A stretch of DNA of 64,000 nt from Myotis daubentonii (Eukaryota > Chordata > Mammalia > Chiroptera > Vespertilionidae), in contig NC_081847.1 in NCBI RefSeq assembly GCF_963259705.1, positions 74,715,469-74,779,468 of the forward strand, read 5' to 3'. Below the pieces are notes generated by a model, which saw nothing but the letters and a program-made list of their open reading frames with translations, ran no database searches and was not told where the DNA came from. This document shows positions 45,290-55,337 of this stretch, one piece after another. The number at the start of each line of letters is the position of its first letter. Positions within the stretch are counted from its first letter, which is position 1. Position numbers and translations under genes: made by a program.

Positions 45290-45550
45290 CCATGTCCAGA
45301 AACAGGGGATCCGTTAGATATATTACTGTCCAGCCATTGGATGGAATACTTTGTTGCTATTAAAATTGTGATTTATGATGACCATGGAGAAAATTAAAAT
45401 GAAATATAAATGATAAAATATAATTGATGAAAGCACAATACAAAACTCCACGTAGGCCATAATTACTATTATGTAAAATTTATCCACGGGAAGGTCTGGC
45501 AAGCATACTTAAAAACTGAAAATTGTGATTTATTTTGAAGTGCTTAAAAT
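45290..45550 (+). mobile_element. Old L1 3' fragment
   Basis: 'ccattggatggaatactttg', 'ttgctattaaaattgtgatt' and 'aattactattatgtaaaatt' follow the L1ME-type 3' end. Confidence 0.6.
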
Positions 45551-46836
45551 TATTATTACATCATTATTCCCATAGCAGACAGAAAGACAGAAAGGTACAC
45601 TGAATAATGAATCACACATTAATCTGATAAGTAGAAATCTGCAATATGTCAACAACACATATCCTACCTTGTTGAAAACACTTCTTGGGGGAAGAGTTGG
45701 ATGGTATTCTTAGTGCCATGTCCCTCTGTCCTGTTACTGTTATTCCCTCCCCTTTCGGAGGCAAGAAGTGGCTCAGGCAGTGGAGCAGAAAAGCTCAACC
45801 CCATGACTGTCTGTCAGGCAGGTCTGCAAGGAAACTTCACCATCGACCAGCTCACCTTAAGGTTCTAAGGTTCCGGCAACATTAACCCTTTCTGAAGTCA
45901 CAGTTTCCCCAGTTTATCCCCCAGAGCATCTGTAATTGCCCTCCATCTGAAAAGCTAAGAGAATCACACTTAGAGCAATTCTTGCTCTCAGTCCCTTGCC
46001 CCAGGGACAATTCCAAGTCTTTTGTTCTACAGTCTCCCAGAGGGCACCCTGGGGTTCAGCCTCCATTGTGTGCAGAGCTGATCTGTTCATGAACTCATCC
46101 TGAATTAGCTTCCTTCCCTTTCTTATCTCACTCATCTCCACTCCCCTACTGGCTTTCCAACTCCCAGGTAAACTACTCCACTCAAATGCTGGTCCCTGCC
46201 TCTCTTTGGGGAGTGGGGGAAGGCTTAAGCCAAACACTGACACTTTTCTTCCTTTATAACCCAATATTACCAAAATGACACTCTTTGGGGTAGCAGACAT
46301 TCACCAAAGGTTGATAGTGACAACTAGGAGATGACTTAGCACAGGACACCAAGTTGAATGTCATCTGTGATTGACCAGACATTCCTTGGCTGCCCCTGAC
46401 ATAGGGAATTTCTCAATGGTAGTCTTTCTCTCCTGAGACCCTGACCAATTGGTCTCTTCTTGAATTTTCTTCCCTTTCTCCATCTTTCTCCCTCCTCTTT
46501 TTTTTTTCCCAGGTGGCTTGTGGAAATATGAAAAATGATCCTTATCCATCCATGCTATGCCCAGAGTAATGAACTGAAATAAATACACGCCCCTTTCACC
46601 AAAGCATCATCCTTGAGTTTCCTAAAAAAAAACAATATTGCTTACTGAGGTGAATGCAATTGTTTTTGTCTTTTACACCATTTTTCCTACCCGTTTAACA
46701 TCTTCAGCATTATAGGCTTCCACATAAGCCCACTTTTACAAACTTAATTGCCCTTGAATCTCGGACCTGTGGGATAGTCATGTTTTTTCCTTGGAGGCAA
46801 ATTCCCCACAATGTGGATGATGACAGACTCTCATAT
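45551..46836. other. Unassigned non-coding stretch
   Basis: 45685-46600 reads as old unique or unassigned sequence. A T run lies at 46498-46508. The ORF at 45914-46300 (128 codons, minus) has no known domain. Confidence 0.35.
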
Positions 46837-46860
46837 CCCCCCCCCCCCCCCCCCCCCCCC
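46837..46860. repeat. Homopolymer of 24 C
   Basis: An unbroken C24 run; on the minus strand it is G24, which yields a poly-glycine ORF by chance. Length may be unreliable in the assembly. Confidence 0.9.
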
Positions 46861-46964
46861 AGAAAACCCTTAGGAGTGGTAGTGCCTGGCAGGGCACTCC
46901 CAAGCATGTATCCATATTCCCCAGGAGTTGAGCACATCCAAGGCAAGATTCAAGAAAGATTTCT

Positions 46965-47017
46965 AGAAGCACACTCTAGTATAGCAGTGTCTATAAAATT
47001 AAATGTAGAGTTATCAT
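46965..47017 (+). mobile_element. Old L1, left flank of the LTR insertion
   Basis: 'gtctataaaattaaatgtag' followed by 'agttatcat' corresponds to the L1 region just before its 3' UTR. The same L1 continues at 47734. Confidence 0.6.
47013..47017. repeat. Target site duplication, left
   Basis: ATCAT, identical to 47729-47733, bounding the solo LTR. Confidence 0.75.
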
Positions 47018-47089
47018 TGTTGTGCCCAGATTTCAAAGTTCCCAAGACCTCCAGGGAGCCAGTCAGTCCGATGCAAAAGCAAAGAGTCA

Positions 47090-47095
47090 TTTATT
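47090..47095 (-). terminator. LTR polyadenylation signal
   Basis: AATAAA on the minus strand, about 92 bp downstream of the TATA box, in the R region of the LTR. Confidence 0.6.
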
Positions 47096-47185
47096 TTCAA
47101 ACCTAGGTTTGGCTCCCCTGCCACACTCACCGATGCAACGGTAAGCTCCAGTGGCCGAGAGAGAGAGGCCTGATGGGACAGGGGG

Positions 47186-47192
47186 TTTTATA
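47186..47192 (-). promoter_or_regulatory. LTR TATA box
   Basis: TATAAAA on the minus strand, flanked by C-rich sequence, with CCAAT boxes about 45-50 and 100-105 bp upstream. A complete-looking core promoter; activity unknown. Confidence 0.65.
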
Positions 47193-47237
47193 GGGGGGGT
47201 GGAGTGAGGGCAGGAGAGGGGACTGTGGGCCCCGCCG

Positions 47238-47242
47238 ATTGG
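47238..47242 (-). promoter_or_regulatory. LTR CCAAT box
   Basis: CCAAT on the minus strand within 'ggccaatcgg', in the right place upstream of the TATA box. A second copy lies at 47292-47296 ('aaccaatgac'). Confidence 0.55.
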
Positions 47243-47424
47243 CCAGGCGCGAGTCAGGTCATCTCTATGGCGCGCACGTCCCTTGATTGTCATTGGTTAG
47301 TTTAAAGAAATCCTGGGCGTGGCCAGCAGGGGCCTGGGCTTCCGGGAAGAAGGCACTCTTCTGAGCACATGGCGACCGCCCCAAAAATGGAGGACCCAGG
47401 GCAAGATGGCCTAGCCCCCCCCAG

Positions 47425-47718
47425 GGCGAGCTGAGCCCGGGCTCCAGGGGCCAGTCCGGTTGCTGGGGGTCTAGTAGATCGACCAGTTCCAGCCCAGGCA
47501 GGAAGTCCACGTCCTCCGTCTCGTTCCCGGGGGCGTCGGCGATCGCCTCCTCCTCCATCTCCTCGGGCGAGGGCACGCGCCCCGCCCCGCCGCCGCTGCT
47601 GCCGCGTGGGTCCGGTCCGGGGGCGGCGGGCCGGTGGCAGCCTGCGCCGGGCTCCCGCCGTGGGCTGGGGAGTTGGTGCCCGAGGCCGCCAGCAGCGTGG
47701 TCAGGCCCCGAGACGACT
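47425..47718 (-). pseudogene. CREBZF N-terminal coding fragment inside LTR U3
   Basis: CREBZF (SMILE/Zhangfei) is a nuclear bZIP co-regulator that binds nuclear receptors, ATF4 and HCFC1. Minus-strand translation gives two stretches that resemble its N-terminal region. The first, in one frame from about 47716 to 47640, is [17 protein letters not shown] with further Pro/Ala residues. The second, in the next frame from about 47575 to 47427, contains [24 protein letters not shown] and [10 protein letters not shown] and ends PGLSSP. A frameshift separates them, and the segment between is shorter than I recall for the gene. The acidic patch and two LxxLL motifs (LTTLL and LVDLL) remain. The basic-leucine zipper and HCFC1-binding motif are absent. 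A TTG-initiated frame (47729-47265, 154 codons) reads through the second stretch into U3 without stops. Assignment is from remembered similarity. Confidence 0.78.
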
Positions 47719-47728
47719 TGCCCTTTCA

Positions 47729-47733
47729 ATCAT
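47729..47733. repeat. Target site duplication, right
   Basis: ATCAT, matching 47013-47017. Confidence 0.75.
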
Positions 47734-48268
47734 GGGCTCCAAAAGAATTAGAAGCAGAACCCAAACAAATATTTGTACACCCAAGTTCATAGCAGCATTA
47801 TTCACAGTAGCTGAGATGTGGAAGCAGCCCAAGTGTCTGCCAATAGATGAATGTATAAGTAAAATGCAGTGTATACATACAATGGAATATTACTTAGCCA
47901 TGAAAAGGAAGGAAATTTTAACATGAATCTTGAAGACATAAGACTAAGGGAAATAAACATAATGCTAATGGAAAGAAACAGGTCACAAAGGATAATTATT
48001 GAATGATTCCACTTACATGAAGCACCTAGAGTAGTCAAATTCATAGAAATAGAAAGTAGAAGAGTGGTTGCCAGGGGATTTGGAGAGGGAAGAATGGGGA
48101 GTTTCAGTTACAGAAGATGAGCAAGTCTAGAGATTGTGGTGGTGGTGGTTGCACAACGATGTGAATGGACTTAATACCACTGAACTGTACACTTAGAAAA
48201 TGGCTAAAACAGTCAATTTTATATTAGGTATATTTTACCATGGTGTAAAAAAATAAAAATAAATGGAA
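47734..48268 (+). mobile_element. Old L1 (L1MA-type) 3' region, right of the LTR
   Basis: 'atttgtacacccaagttcat', 'agcagcattattcacagtag', 'aatggaatattacttagcca', 'gagtggttgccaggggattt', 'gaactgtacacttagaaaat' and 'aggtatattttaccatggtg' give a nearly complete L1 3' end with an A-rich tail. Confidence 0.88.
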
Positions 48269-48955
48269 AAAAGGAGCAAAGCATGCTCTCCTTCCCTACT
48301 TCTGCTCCCCCTTTAGCTGGGGACCAAAAATAGACGCATAGCATTAGCATCTCGCCTGTCTTCTTGTTAATTGTCTTGTTTTCGATGCAGATGTTTTTCA
48401 CTTACAGACAGTGTGCTGGGGGGACTAGGAATGCAGAATGTGCTGGTGTGGCATTTCTGAACCCAGGCAAACTTTGATTAGTTTGAATGGTGGTGCTCCG
48501 CTGCAGAGAAACATCAAACCCAGGAAAGCTGCAGCCCTTTGTTTTCCCAGCTCCCACTGAACGAGACCTCTTTCCAGCAGGCACGCCTGTGGAACCCAGC
48601 CTTTTCTTTGTTCCCAGAAATACTATTTTTTCATGTTTATGAGGAATGCGTGTGTTTTCTCTTTCATTTTTTCCTTTTTAAAAATTTCTTTTTGCCTACA
48701 TAAGGTGAAAAGGCAGAAATGAGCAGTGAGCTAGTTAATTCTCGAGTCTTGGAAGGGAAGAGGACTGGGCCAGCCTTGCAGAGTCTCCTACCTAAAATAC
48801 CAAAGAAGAGACACACGGTAGAGCTTGGGGTCTTCCTGCTCTACCCGTGGCCCTCGCCCGTGGCTCTCATTCTTGACCACTCATGGGCTGCACTTCAATG
48901 AACAGTCAGGGACCAAAAAAATAATTAAATTAGAGGGGTCTGCCTTAGGAGAGGG
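48269..48955. other. Non-coding, nothing recognised
   Basis: No firm repeat. ORFs of 60 codons are not credible. Confidence 0.4.
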
Positions 48956-48957
48956 CT

Positions 48958-49170
48958 GGGTCTCTAAGTAGAAAGCCCTGGCTTTGACTCTGAGCTCCAT
49001 CATTTCCTAGCTGTGTGACTGTTAGGCAACTAAGCTCCAGTTTTATCATCTGTAAAATGGGAGTAATAATAGTAACTACTCCATATGGTAGTGTTAAAGA
49101 TTAATTAGGTAACTAGAAGGCACCTGGCACACACCATGGCACACAATAGCAGCTCAATAAATTTTAGGTC
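48958..49170 (+). mobile_element. MIR SINE, near full length
   Basis: 'ccctggctttgactctgagc', 'ttcctagctgtgtgactgtt', 'ttatcatctgtaaaatggga', 'ggcacctggcacacaccatg' and a final 'agcagctcaataaatttt'. The best-preserved MIR in the window. Confidence 0.85.
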
Positions 49171-50125
49171 TTATGATATAAAGAGCATATTACCTGTGTA
49201 AGTCCTGATTCTGAAAAGATAGGGAATCAGCATAAGGTTGATCTTGAAAGAAAGATTCTGTGCTCCTGATAATTTGAAAAATCCTAATAAGCCCTTTGGT
49301 GACACCACCCACACCACAAAGGCTACTAAAGAGATGTACCATGGAATTTAAGTCGGTGTATCTTGTTTTCAAAGGGGTTATCTCATCCCTGATGTTGGGC
49401 AATAGTGATTTTCCACACACAGGCAAGAATTTTATAGACTCCCCTTAATAGCGACATGGCAGAATCAGTAGCAGTGACAATATATCGCTTCATGACTCCA
49501 AATTCAACTCTTCTTCAGTGCACTGGAGCAAAATGCCAGCTAAGTGTGGGTTTTACTGATTTAGCTGTGGAGGAAAGAAATTCTGCAGATCAGATCAATA
49601 CAGCCAGTAAAAACAAACTGCAGAACGCCCATTTTCTGCCGGAGGTCTATAAGCGAGGGCATTAGAGGAGGCCCCTGAATTATTCCTGAGCTCTTCATCT
49701 TGAGTGCTGGAAATGGTACTTGAAAACCATTATGGGGAAAGGCTATGATTTTAGGTCACCATGATTAAATTAAATGTCCTGCACAAAAAGTTAGAGTTAA
49801 CATTTTTTGGATCCAAAAATTAGAATCTATAAGAGAATAGTTTTAATCAGTCAGAGTACCAGGACAAGCCCAAACCCTCAATTAATTCTTTCACTGACAT
49901 TTAGGAACCACATCTTCTGCAATAAGAAGATGTAAACTTAGAATATTATTTTATTTGGACATCTGGCAGCCATATTGAAAACGTGATGAACTATGACTAC
50001 TTTTAAGACTATTTTATCATTATCATCAATGTCATTACCATTATCATTAAATTTTTACAACTAATAATACTTCAGCACAGTAGTCATATTCCTTTTATCT
50101 GCCTAGGGGAATTATCAGTTCAGAG
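49171..50125. other. Repeat-poor stretch; CNE candidate 49190-49720
   Basis: No transposon text in 49190-49720. The ORF at 49456-49665 (69 codons, ATG start, ends ..RGH) has a normal-looking composition but matches no family I know and shows no splice context. From 49720 on the sequence is AT-rich and unassigned. Confidence 0.3.
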
Positions 50126-50129
50126 ATCA

Positions 50130-50560
50130 ACCATGTACAATTAAGAAAAAGACTGATAATATCTCAAAGTATCACAATGGTAGGGACTCATACCATTGAT
50201 AAGGATGTAAATTAGTGGTTATCTTGAAGGACAATTTAGCCTTGTTCATTATAATATAAGGCCTATATTTGCTTCAAGCTGAGAGTACAATTGCTAGGTA
50301 ACTCTCAGAGAAAAATATTCACAGATGTGTCCAAACGTAAAAATAGCCCATGAGGTTCAGTGAAGGGTTGTGTGTGCAAGTGAAAACATGCATATAATGT
50401 GAGCAGCCTTCATTCACGGAATGGCTAAATAAGCTGGACCTGTCTATGATGTTAAACATTTTACAACAATTAAGACAAATAAAATAAATAAATGGGTTCA
50501 AATAGACATGAAAAGATATCTATAATCAGCAGTTTATATTTAACAACTGACTCTACAGCC
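50130..50560 (+). mobile_element. Old L1 3' fragment
   Basis: 'aaagtatcacaatggtaggg', 'ttgataaggatgtaaattag', 'aaaatattcacagatgtgtc' and 'atggctaaataagctggacc' follow the L1ME-type 3' region. Confidence 0.6.
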
Positions 50561-50761
50561 GGTGGGGAGGCGGGGAGTGAGAGGGAGAGAAAGCCCTGGT
50601 TTGCAGCATTTGCTGCTTCCTGTGGTGTAAATACTTCCATCATGGCCAATTTCAAGCTACCAACATAATGGCACTGAATGTGGACTTGGGAAGAGATGCA
50701 CACAGTTGACTCTCACGAGCTGGTCACTATACTGTCACTATATGGTTAATTGAATAACATA

Positions 50762-50960
50762 TAGGCAGAGGAATCCAGCCTAACAACTCTGTCTCCCCTG
50801 CCATGAGAATGGGGCATCATTCATGGCATCTAGGCCTTGGTTTCAACATCGGCAAAGCATTCTCGGCTGCAGGAGAACCAGAAGAGACAGCAGAGGGGAG
50901 AGAATGCAGAGATGCAGTAATGTGCTTGGTGTGTCTTGAAGTATCAGCACCCAGGCCACT
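50762..50960. repeat. 199-bp direct duplication, copy A
   Basis: Matches 51828-52026 at 195 of 199 positions by my count (ccttgg/cctcgg, atcggc/atctac, gagatg/gagagg). No transposon ends are visible. The copies are 1,066 bp apart in the same orientation. The ORF at 50803-50988 lies in it and has its twin at 51869-52051. Confidence 0.95.
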
Positions 50961-51827
50961 TTTCTGTGTACATATGCATAAAAATTGATAAGTGAGTCAC
51001 CTTTGGGGAAGGAAGTCACCCTGCTAGTGTTAGGTAGTGATTTCTGCTTTGTATCATTTCAGTACTTTTAAGCTGAAAATTTATTAACTATGTGGTTAGG
51101 CTAAATTTTAAAAAAAATAATAAGGACAATTATATATACATGTTCTAGAAAAGTTTGGTGAGATTTTGATAAATTGGCCAGAAACTGGCTTGAACTTGGA
51201 TGTGTGGATGGATGGATGGATAGATAAATAAACAGGTAAATTTGAGGATCAAGGTGAAGGAGACAGAGAAAGAAGTATGGGAGCCTCTGGGTGACGTGCA
51301 GGCTGGTGTTAGTTTAGGTATTAAACATGAGAATGGAGAAGGGGAAGCTAGAGGTGGGAAGGAAAAGCAACTTAGGTAGGAACGAAGAAACAGCAAGACC
51401 AGGAGCCTCTTTGTGGAGCAGCCTGGTAAGGGAGGAGAAAGGGAAGGATAGGGAGCAGCCGCAGACAGTGTCTACCTGGGGAGGTGAGTGCAGTGGGCAC
51501 TGGGATGTGGGAGGCAGGGGAGGGGAGCATCCATGGGCCTAGGGTGGGTTCCCTGGTTGAAATGCTACCTATCAGGAGCTGAAGTCATCTGCTGACAGCA
51601 AGGGGTGAAGAGCAAAGAAACAAGGTTTGGAGGAAGTAGAAAAGGTTTGAAATCATCCTTGGGAAGGATGGGAGTGTGGGCTGAGTCCTTGTACAATTGA
51701 GGAGTTTTAAGGTCCAGTCTGAGTTGGGGGATATGAATTTACATTGAAATGAATTTTCTCTGTTATGTGACTTTCTCCAATTTTGAGAACCTGGAGCAGA
51801 CATGAAGAAAAGAAATAGGCAGTGAAT
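50961..51827. other. Spacer between the duplicates, non-coding
   Basis: A (GGAT)n run at 51203-51222, then purine-rich sequence with no firm repeat. No gene. Confidence 0.4.
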
Positions 51828-52026
51828 TAGGCAGAGGAATCCAGCCTAACAACTCTGTCTCCCCTGCCATGAGAATGGGGCATCATTCATGGCATCTAGG
51901 CCTCGGTTTCAACATCTACAAAGCATTCTCGGCTGCAGGAGAACCAGAAGAGACAGCAGAGGGGAGAGAATGCAGAGAGGCAGTAATGTGCTTGGTGTGT
52001 CTTGAAGTATCAGCACCCAGGCCACT
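51828..52026. repeat. 199-bp direct duplication, copy B
   Basis: See copy A at 50762-50960. Similarity starts sharply at 'taggcagagg' and stops sharply after 'aggccact'. Confidence 0.95.
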
Positions 52027-52735
52027 GCTCATGTCTCTGAGGTCCCAATAAATCTCAGTGGAAGATAAAAGGTCACTCAGTAATGGAAGGCTAAGTGAAC
52101 GTGACCCAGTCTATGCCCAGGGCGGGAGAAATTCCTGGTAAGTGGTATTCCGAGAAGTGTTTGACCTCACTCAAAGGCACTGCAGAAGGTGACTGCAGAA
52201 ATACAGAAGGGAACATGGTCCTCGGCTTCCGGATTGGCCAGCAGAAGCCAACAGACCTTCATCCAAGTCCTACAGCTGGTGAGAAAGAAGTCTGAGTGTA
52301 CACCATGGAGGAAAAGGGACTCTTGGGATCCCGCTTTCAGTCTGGATGAGCTGAGGTGGGGGTCCTGGTTCCTGCCCAAGTTCCCTCTATTCATCGTGGG
52401 GCCGGAGGGGGGGGGGGAGGCTGGGGATATGTGGTGCTAGTGTGTGATATGCATCACAATTTTTATAGTGATTACTACACCCCACAGAATGCCTAGAATC
52501 TTCCTAACATATCCTGGGTGATGTTTAGGTCAGACCCAAATAGGAAAGGGTGATTGCTGAGTGGTTAATCATTACTCACACACACCCCCACCACCCCCAC
52601 CACCACACACACTGGCTTTCTCTCTGTTCTTTGAACACATCATGATCTTTTAAACCTGAGGATCTTTAAATTTTAGTGTCTGCCTAAAATGTTCTTCCCC
52701 CCTGATTTTCCAGAGCTAGCTCATTCCGTCTTTCA
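52027..52735. other. Non-coding; G run at 52408-52418 and CAC/ACC-rich tract at 52577-52612
   Basis: No firm transposon or gene. Confidence 0.4.
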
Positions 52736-52737
52736 TG

Positions 52738-53075
52738 TCCCAGCTGAAATGTATGATGTTGGTGGGGATATAAATGCAGCCTGGACCAAGCCATGACAGG
52801 TCTTGAATATTGTCCTAAGGAGGTAGGACATCATCCTGGAGGCAATGGGGGAGATGCGGCAGATTTGGGGGTAGAGGAGAGATTTGTTTGTATCAGAGCT
52901 TTGGATCAGTATTTTTGTGGTGTTTTGTAGGACTGAAAATGGACAAGACTGAAAGCAAGAAGGCCCATTACAAGGCCATGGCAAAAGCAAAAATGCGATA
53001 TGAGGAAGGTCAAGAGTAGTGCTGCAGAACACTGCTTGAAACAAGACTGATGACTCAATAAATGGTAAACACAGA
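52738..53075 (-). mobile_element. L2 LINE 3' region
   Basis: 'ggaccaagccatgacaggtc', 'aggtaggacatcatcctgga' and 'gatgcggcagatttgggggt' follow reverse L2 3' UTR. Only moderately clear. Confidence 0.45.
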
Positions 53076-53256
53076 AGCACGTATTTTTCTCACATGTCTC
53101 AGACCCAGAACATCCTCACATCAAAACACAGAGAGAAAGGATGTCCAACAAACGCGTATGTGAAAATGTGTGACGAGACCTGCACCTCATAGATTTCATC
53201 TGGGATTTGGAATTTTAGTCCCACTCAGTGTTGGGTGGGAGCAGTGCCGAAAGAAA

Positions 53257-53344
53257 TATCATTTAGATCTTCTAATCTACACATGAAGAAGTCAGGTTTG
53301 TATCATTTAGATCTTCTAATCTACACATGAAGAAGTCAGGTTTG
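53257..53344. repeat. Tandem duplication, 2 x 44 bp
   Basis: Two exact adjacent copies of the 44-bp unit that begins 'tatcatttagatcttctaat' and ends 'aagaagtcaggtttg' (53257-53300 and 53301-53344). Confidence 0.97.
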
Positions 53345-54155
53345 CATCTGAAAATCAGCTCATTATTGATCTTAACCTTGTTAATATTCATGAAGCTCTA
53401 TCAAGAAGTAGTAGATTTTAACACAGTGGCCCCCACACTCTAAATCAATTCTCATTGATTTCAATCAGCTTCTTCCATCCAAGCACTGATGTCACCCCCT
53501 CCCATGAAAACCTGTTCCCAACGTCCTTTGGAGCATGTGGGTGGTGTAATAGGCTTGTCTGCCCTGCCTGCCATTGTCCAGACTTTGGGAGCACTCAGAG
53601 TGGACAGAGATGGTATTTGAGTAGCACCTGATCCTCTTTGCAGCTAAATGAATCTGGCTTCCCCCCTAAATCAATTCATCCACAAAGCTATGCTCCCCCC
53701 AAGTCTCAGCCACCGAGTGGAAAGATACAGCCCTGGTAACCTTCCAATACATGTCAGTTTCAAGACAAGGCTGGTTTTTCCAAAATCTTAGATGCTACCT
53801 GTCCTTAAAGACCTCTAACAAGTTCAGATGACAACCTATTCTGTTCTCAAATACACTTAAGTCAAGTTCAGAGCAGGATCTGACAACCAAACTCATAGCC
53901 CTGGCTCAGAGCTCTGTCCTCTCCATGGCCTGCCCAAGGACAGCCCTGGGAGCTGAGTCTCTTCTCACAGCAAAGGTTTCCTTTGATGTTCTGGAAATCC
54001 AGTGTAGGTGACTTTGTTTTTTTTAAAAAAAAAAAAATACAGTTTTTTCTTCTTTTCTTTTCAATTATATATTTTATTTTTGGCTATTATATTTTGTTTT
54101 CTTTTATTGATGAAAGTATTTGCCTTGTGTATTAGGAAAAATGACCAAATGATGA
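53345..54155. other. Non-coding, nothing firm
   Basis: An A/T-rich simple tract at 54016-54110. No gene. Confidence 0.4.
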
Positions 54156-54157
54156 CT

Positions 54158-54490
54158 TGTAGGGCAGCATTGCCTCTTGATTATACTCCCGGAAGGAAAG
54201 TTGCAGATGAACTAGGTAAAGCTTGTGAACACCAGCCATGTGACAAGAAACTGAAGGTAGCCTTTGGCCAACAGCCAGGAAGAAACTAAATCCTGCCAAT
54301 AACTACATATGCCAATCCTTCCCAGACGAGCTTCTGATGAGACCCCATCTCTGACTGACACCTTGAGTACAGATTTGTATGGGACCCAGGTAAGCCCTGC
54401 CTAGATTCTGAACCCACAGAAACTGTAAGGTAATAAATATGTATTGTTCTAGGGACTAAGCTGTGCTGATTTTATACATAACAATGCATA
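54158..54490 (+). mobile_element. MLT1-type MaLR LTR, 3' part
   Basis: 'acaccagccatgtgacaaga', 'gactgacaccttgagtacag', 'cccacagaaactgtaaggta' and 'ataaatatgtattgttctag' are forward MaLR LTR end phrases. Confidence 0.6.
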
Positions 54491-54604
54491 ACCAACTTAA
54501 CACTTGTGTAGGTTTACATTGCAATGGGCTATTACAGTTTAGTAGCTGAGATATCAAATATCAGGTCATCTAGTATCAACTATAACTTAAACTCCATTTA
54601 TTAA

Positions 54605-54795
54605 GAGATCTTGGTAAATGCTGGGCACCGGTTTTACATATTTAACCCCCCTCCACACCCTATGAGATATAGTCTTTATCCCAACTTCACAGATGAGGAG
54701 ACCGAGCTGCAAAGATGTTAATAAGCTTTCCAATGTTGCCTAGCTTGACGGTAGTGGAGCATTGCTTCAAACTGGGTCTATCTAACTCCAAAGAT
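54605..54795 (-). mobile_element. MIR SINE
   Basis: 'atgctgggcaccggttttac', 'ccaacttcacagatgaggag' and 'caaactgggtctatctaact' fit reverse MIR. Confidence 0.6.
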
Positions 54796-54914
54796 TCTCT
54801 TAAACATTGAGATGCCTTGGGATGCTGAAACTACATTATAGAGTCTGTGGCCCTAAAAATGGCTTAAGTAGAGGCCTTTGTCTATAATGGCTTTGCTGGC
54901 CTTAATGGCCTAGA

Positions 54915-55015
54915 TATTAGAGATGAGGAAACTGAGGCTCATGAATTTCAATAATTTCATCACAGATTCTCTACACTTGGTAGGACCAGGATTTGAACTT
55001 GGTTCAGTAACTTCA
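54915..55015 (-). mobile_element. MIR fragment
   Basis: 'gagatgaggaaactgaggct' then 'accaggatttgaacttggtt'. Confidence 0.65.
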
Positions 55016-55139
55016 AAACCCACACTGTTTCTAAATCTTTCACTGCGTCCTTGCTCTGCACAAACATATAGCCTGAGCCTGCCCTTTACTTTTATTTACC
55101 ATCTCGATTTAGCAAACTCCTCTGAATCATTCTTCTTGT

Positions 55140-55335
55140 GTTCATCCAGCACTTACTAAGCATGTGCTTTGTGCCAAGTACATTGTAGGCCTTGGAAATA
55201 CAAAGAAAAAAGACAGAATCTTTGGTCACATCTCACTGCAGATTGTCCTAGTGGCCAAAGGCACATCTATGTCATTTGCTTTTGTATCTCTAGCACTAAA
55301 CATGGTACCTGGAATTTAAAGGTGCTATTTTTTTC
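55140..55335. other. Mixed old L2/MIR traces
   Basis: 'gcacttactaagcatgtgct' resembles a reverse L2/MIR tail, and 'gtatctctagcactaaacat' resembles a forward L2 tail. Too worn to delimit. Confidence 0.35.
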
Positions 55336-55337
55336 AA

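Larger units (their letters stand above)
47018..47728 (-). mobile_element. Class-I (gammaretrovirus-like) solo LTR carrying CREBZF-like sequence
   Basis: On the plus strand the unit begins 'tgttgtgccc' and ends 'ccctttca', so in its own orientation it runs TGAAAGG...GGGCACAACA, a TG...CA element of 711 bp flanked by identical 5-bp ATCAT. Its U3 holds two CCAAT boxes (complements at 47238-47242 and 47292-47296) and a TATA box (complement at 47186-47192). R carries a poly(A) signal (complement at 47090-47095), followed by a U5 resembling gammaretroviral U5 ('cttttgcatcgg'). No gag, pol, env or partner LTR is present. The first ~300 bp of U3 is CREBZF-like. An old L1 lies on both sides, independently confirming the insertion boundaries. 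Confidence 0.8.

Noticed and set aside
46710..47106. Poly-Gly and poly-Pro ORFs
   Set aside because: Generated by the 24-base C run.
47425..47718. Independent processed pseudogene of CREBZF beside the LTR
   Set aside because: The 5-bp duplications and the split L1 place this piece inside the same inserted unit. Kept as an alternative in the finding because it cannot be excluded without a search.
49456..49665. 69-codon ORF with normal composition in repeat-free DNA
   Set aside because: No family resemblance, no splice or Kozak support; length is within chance expectation.
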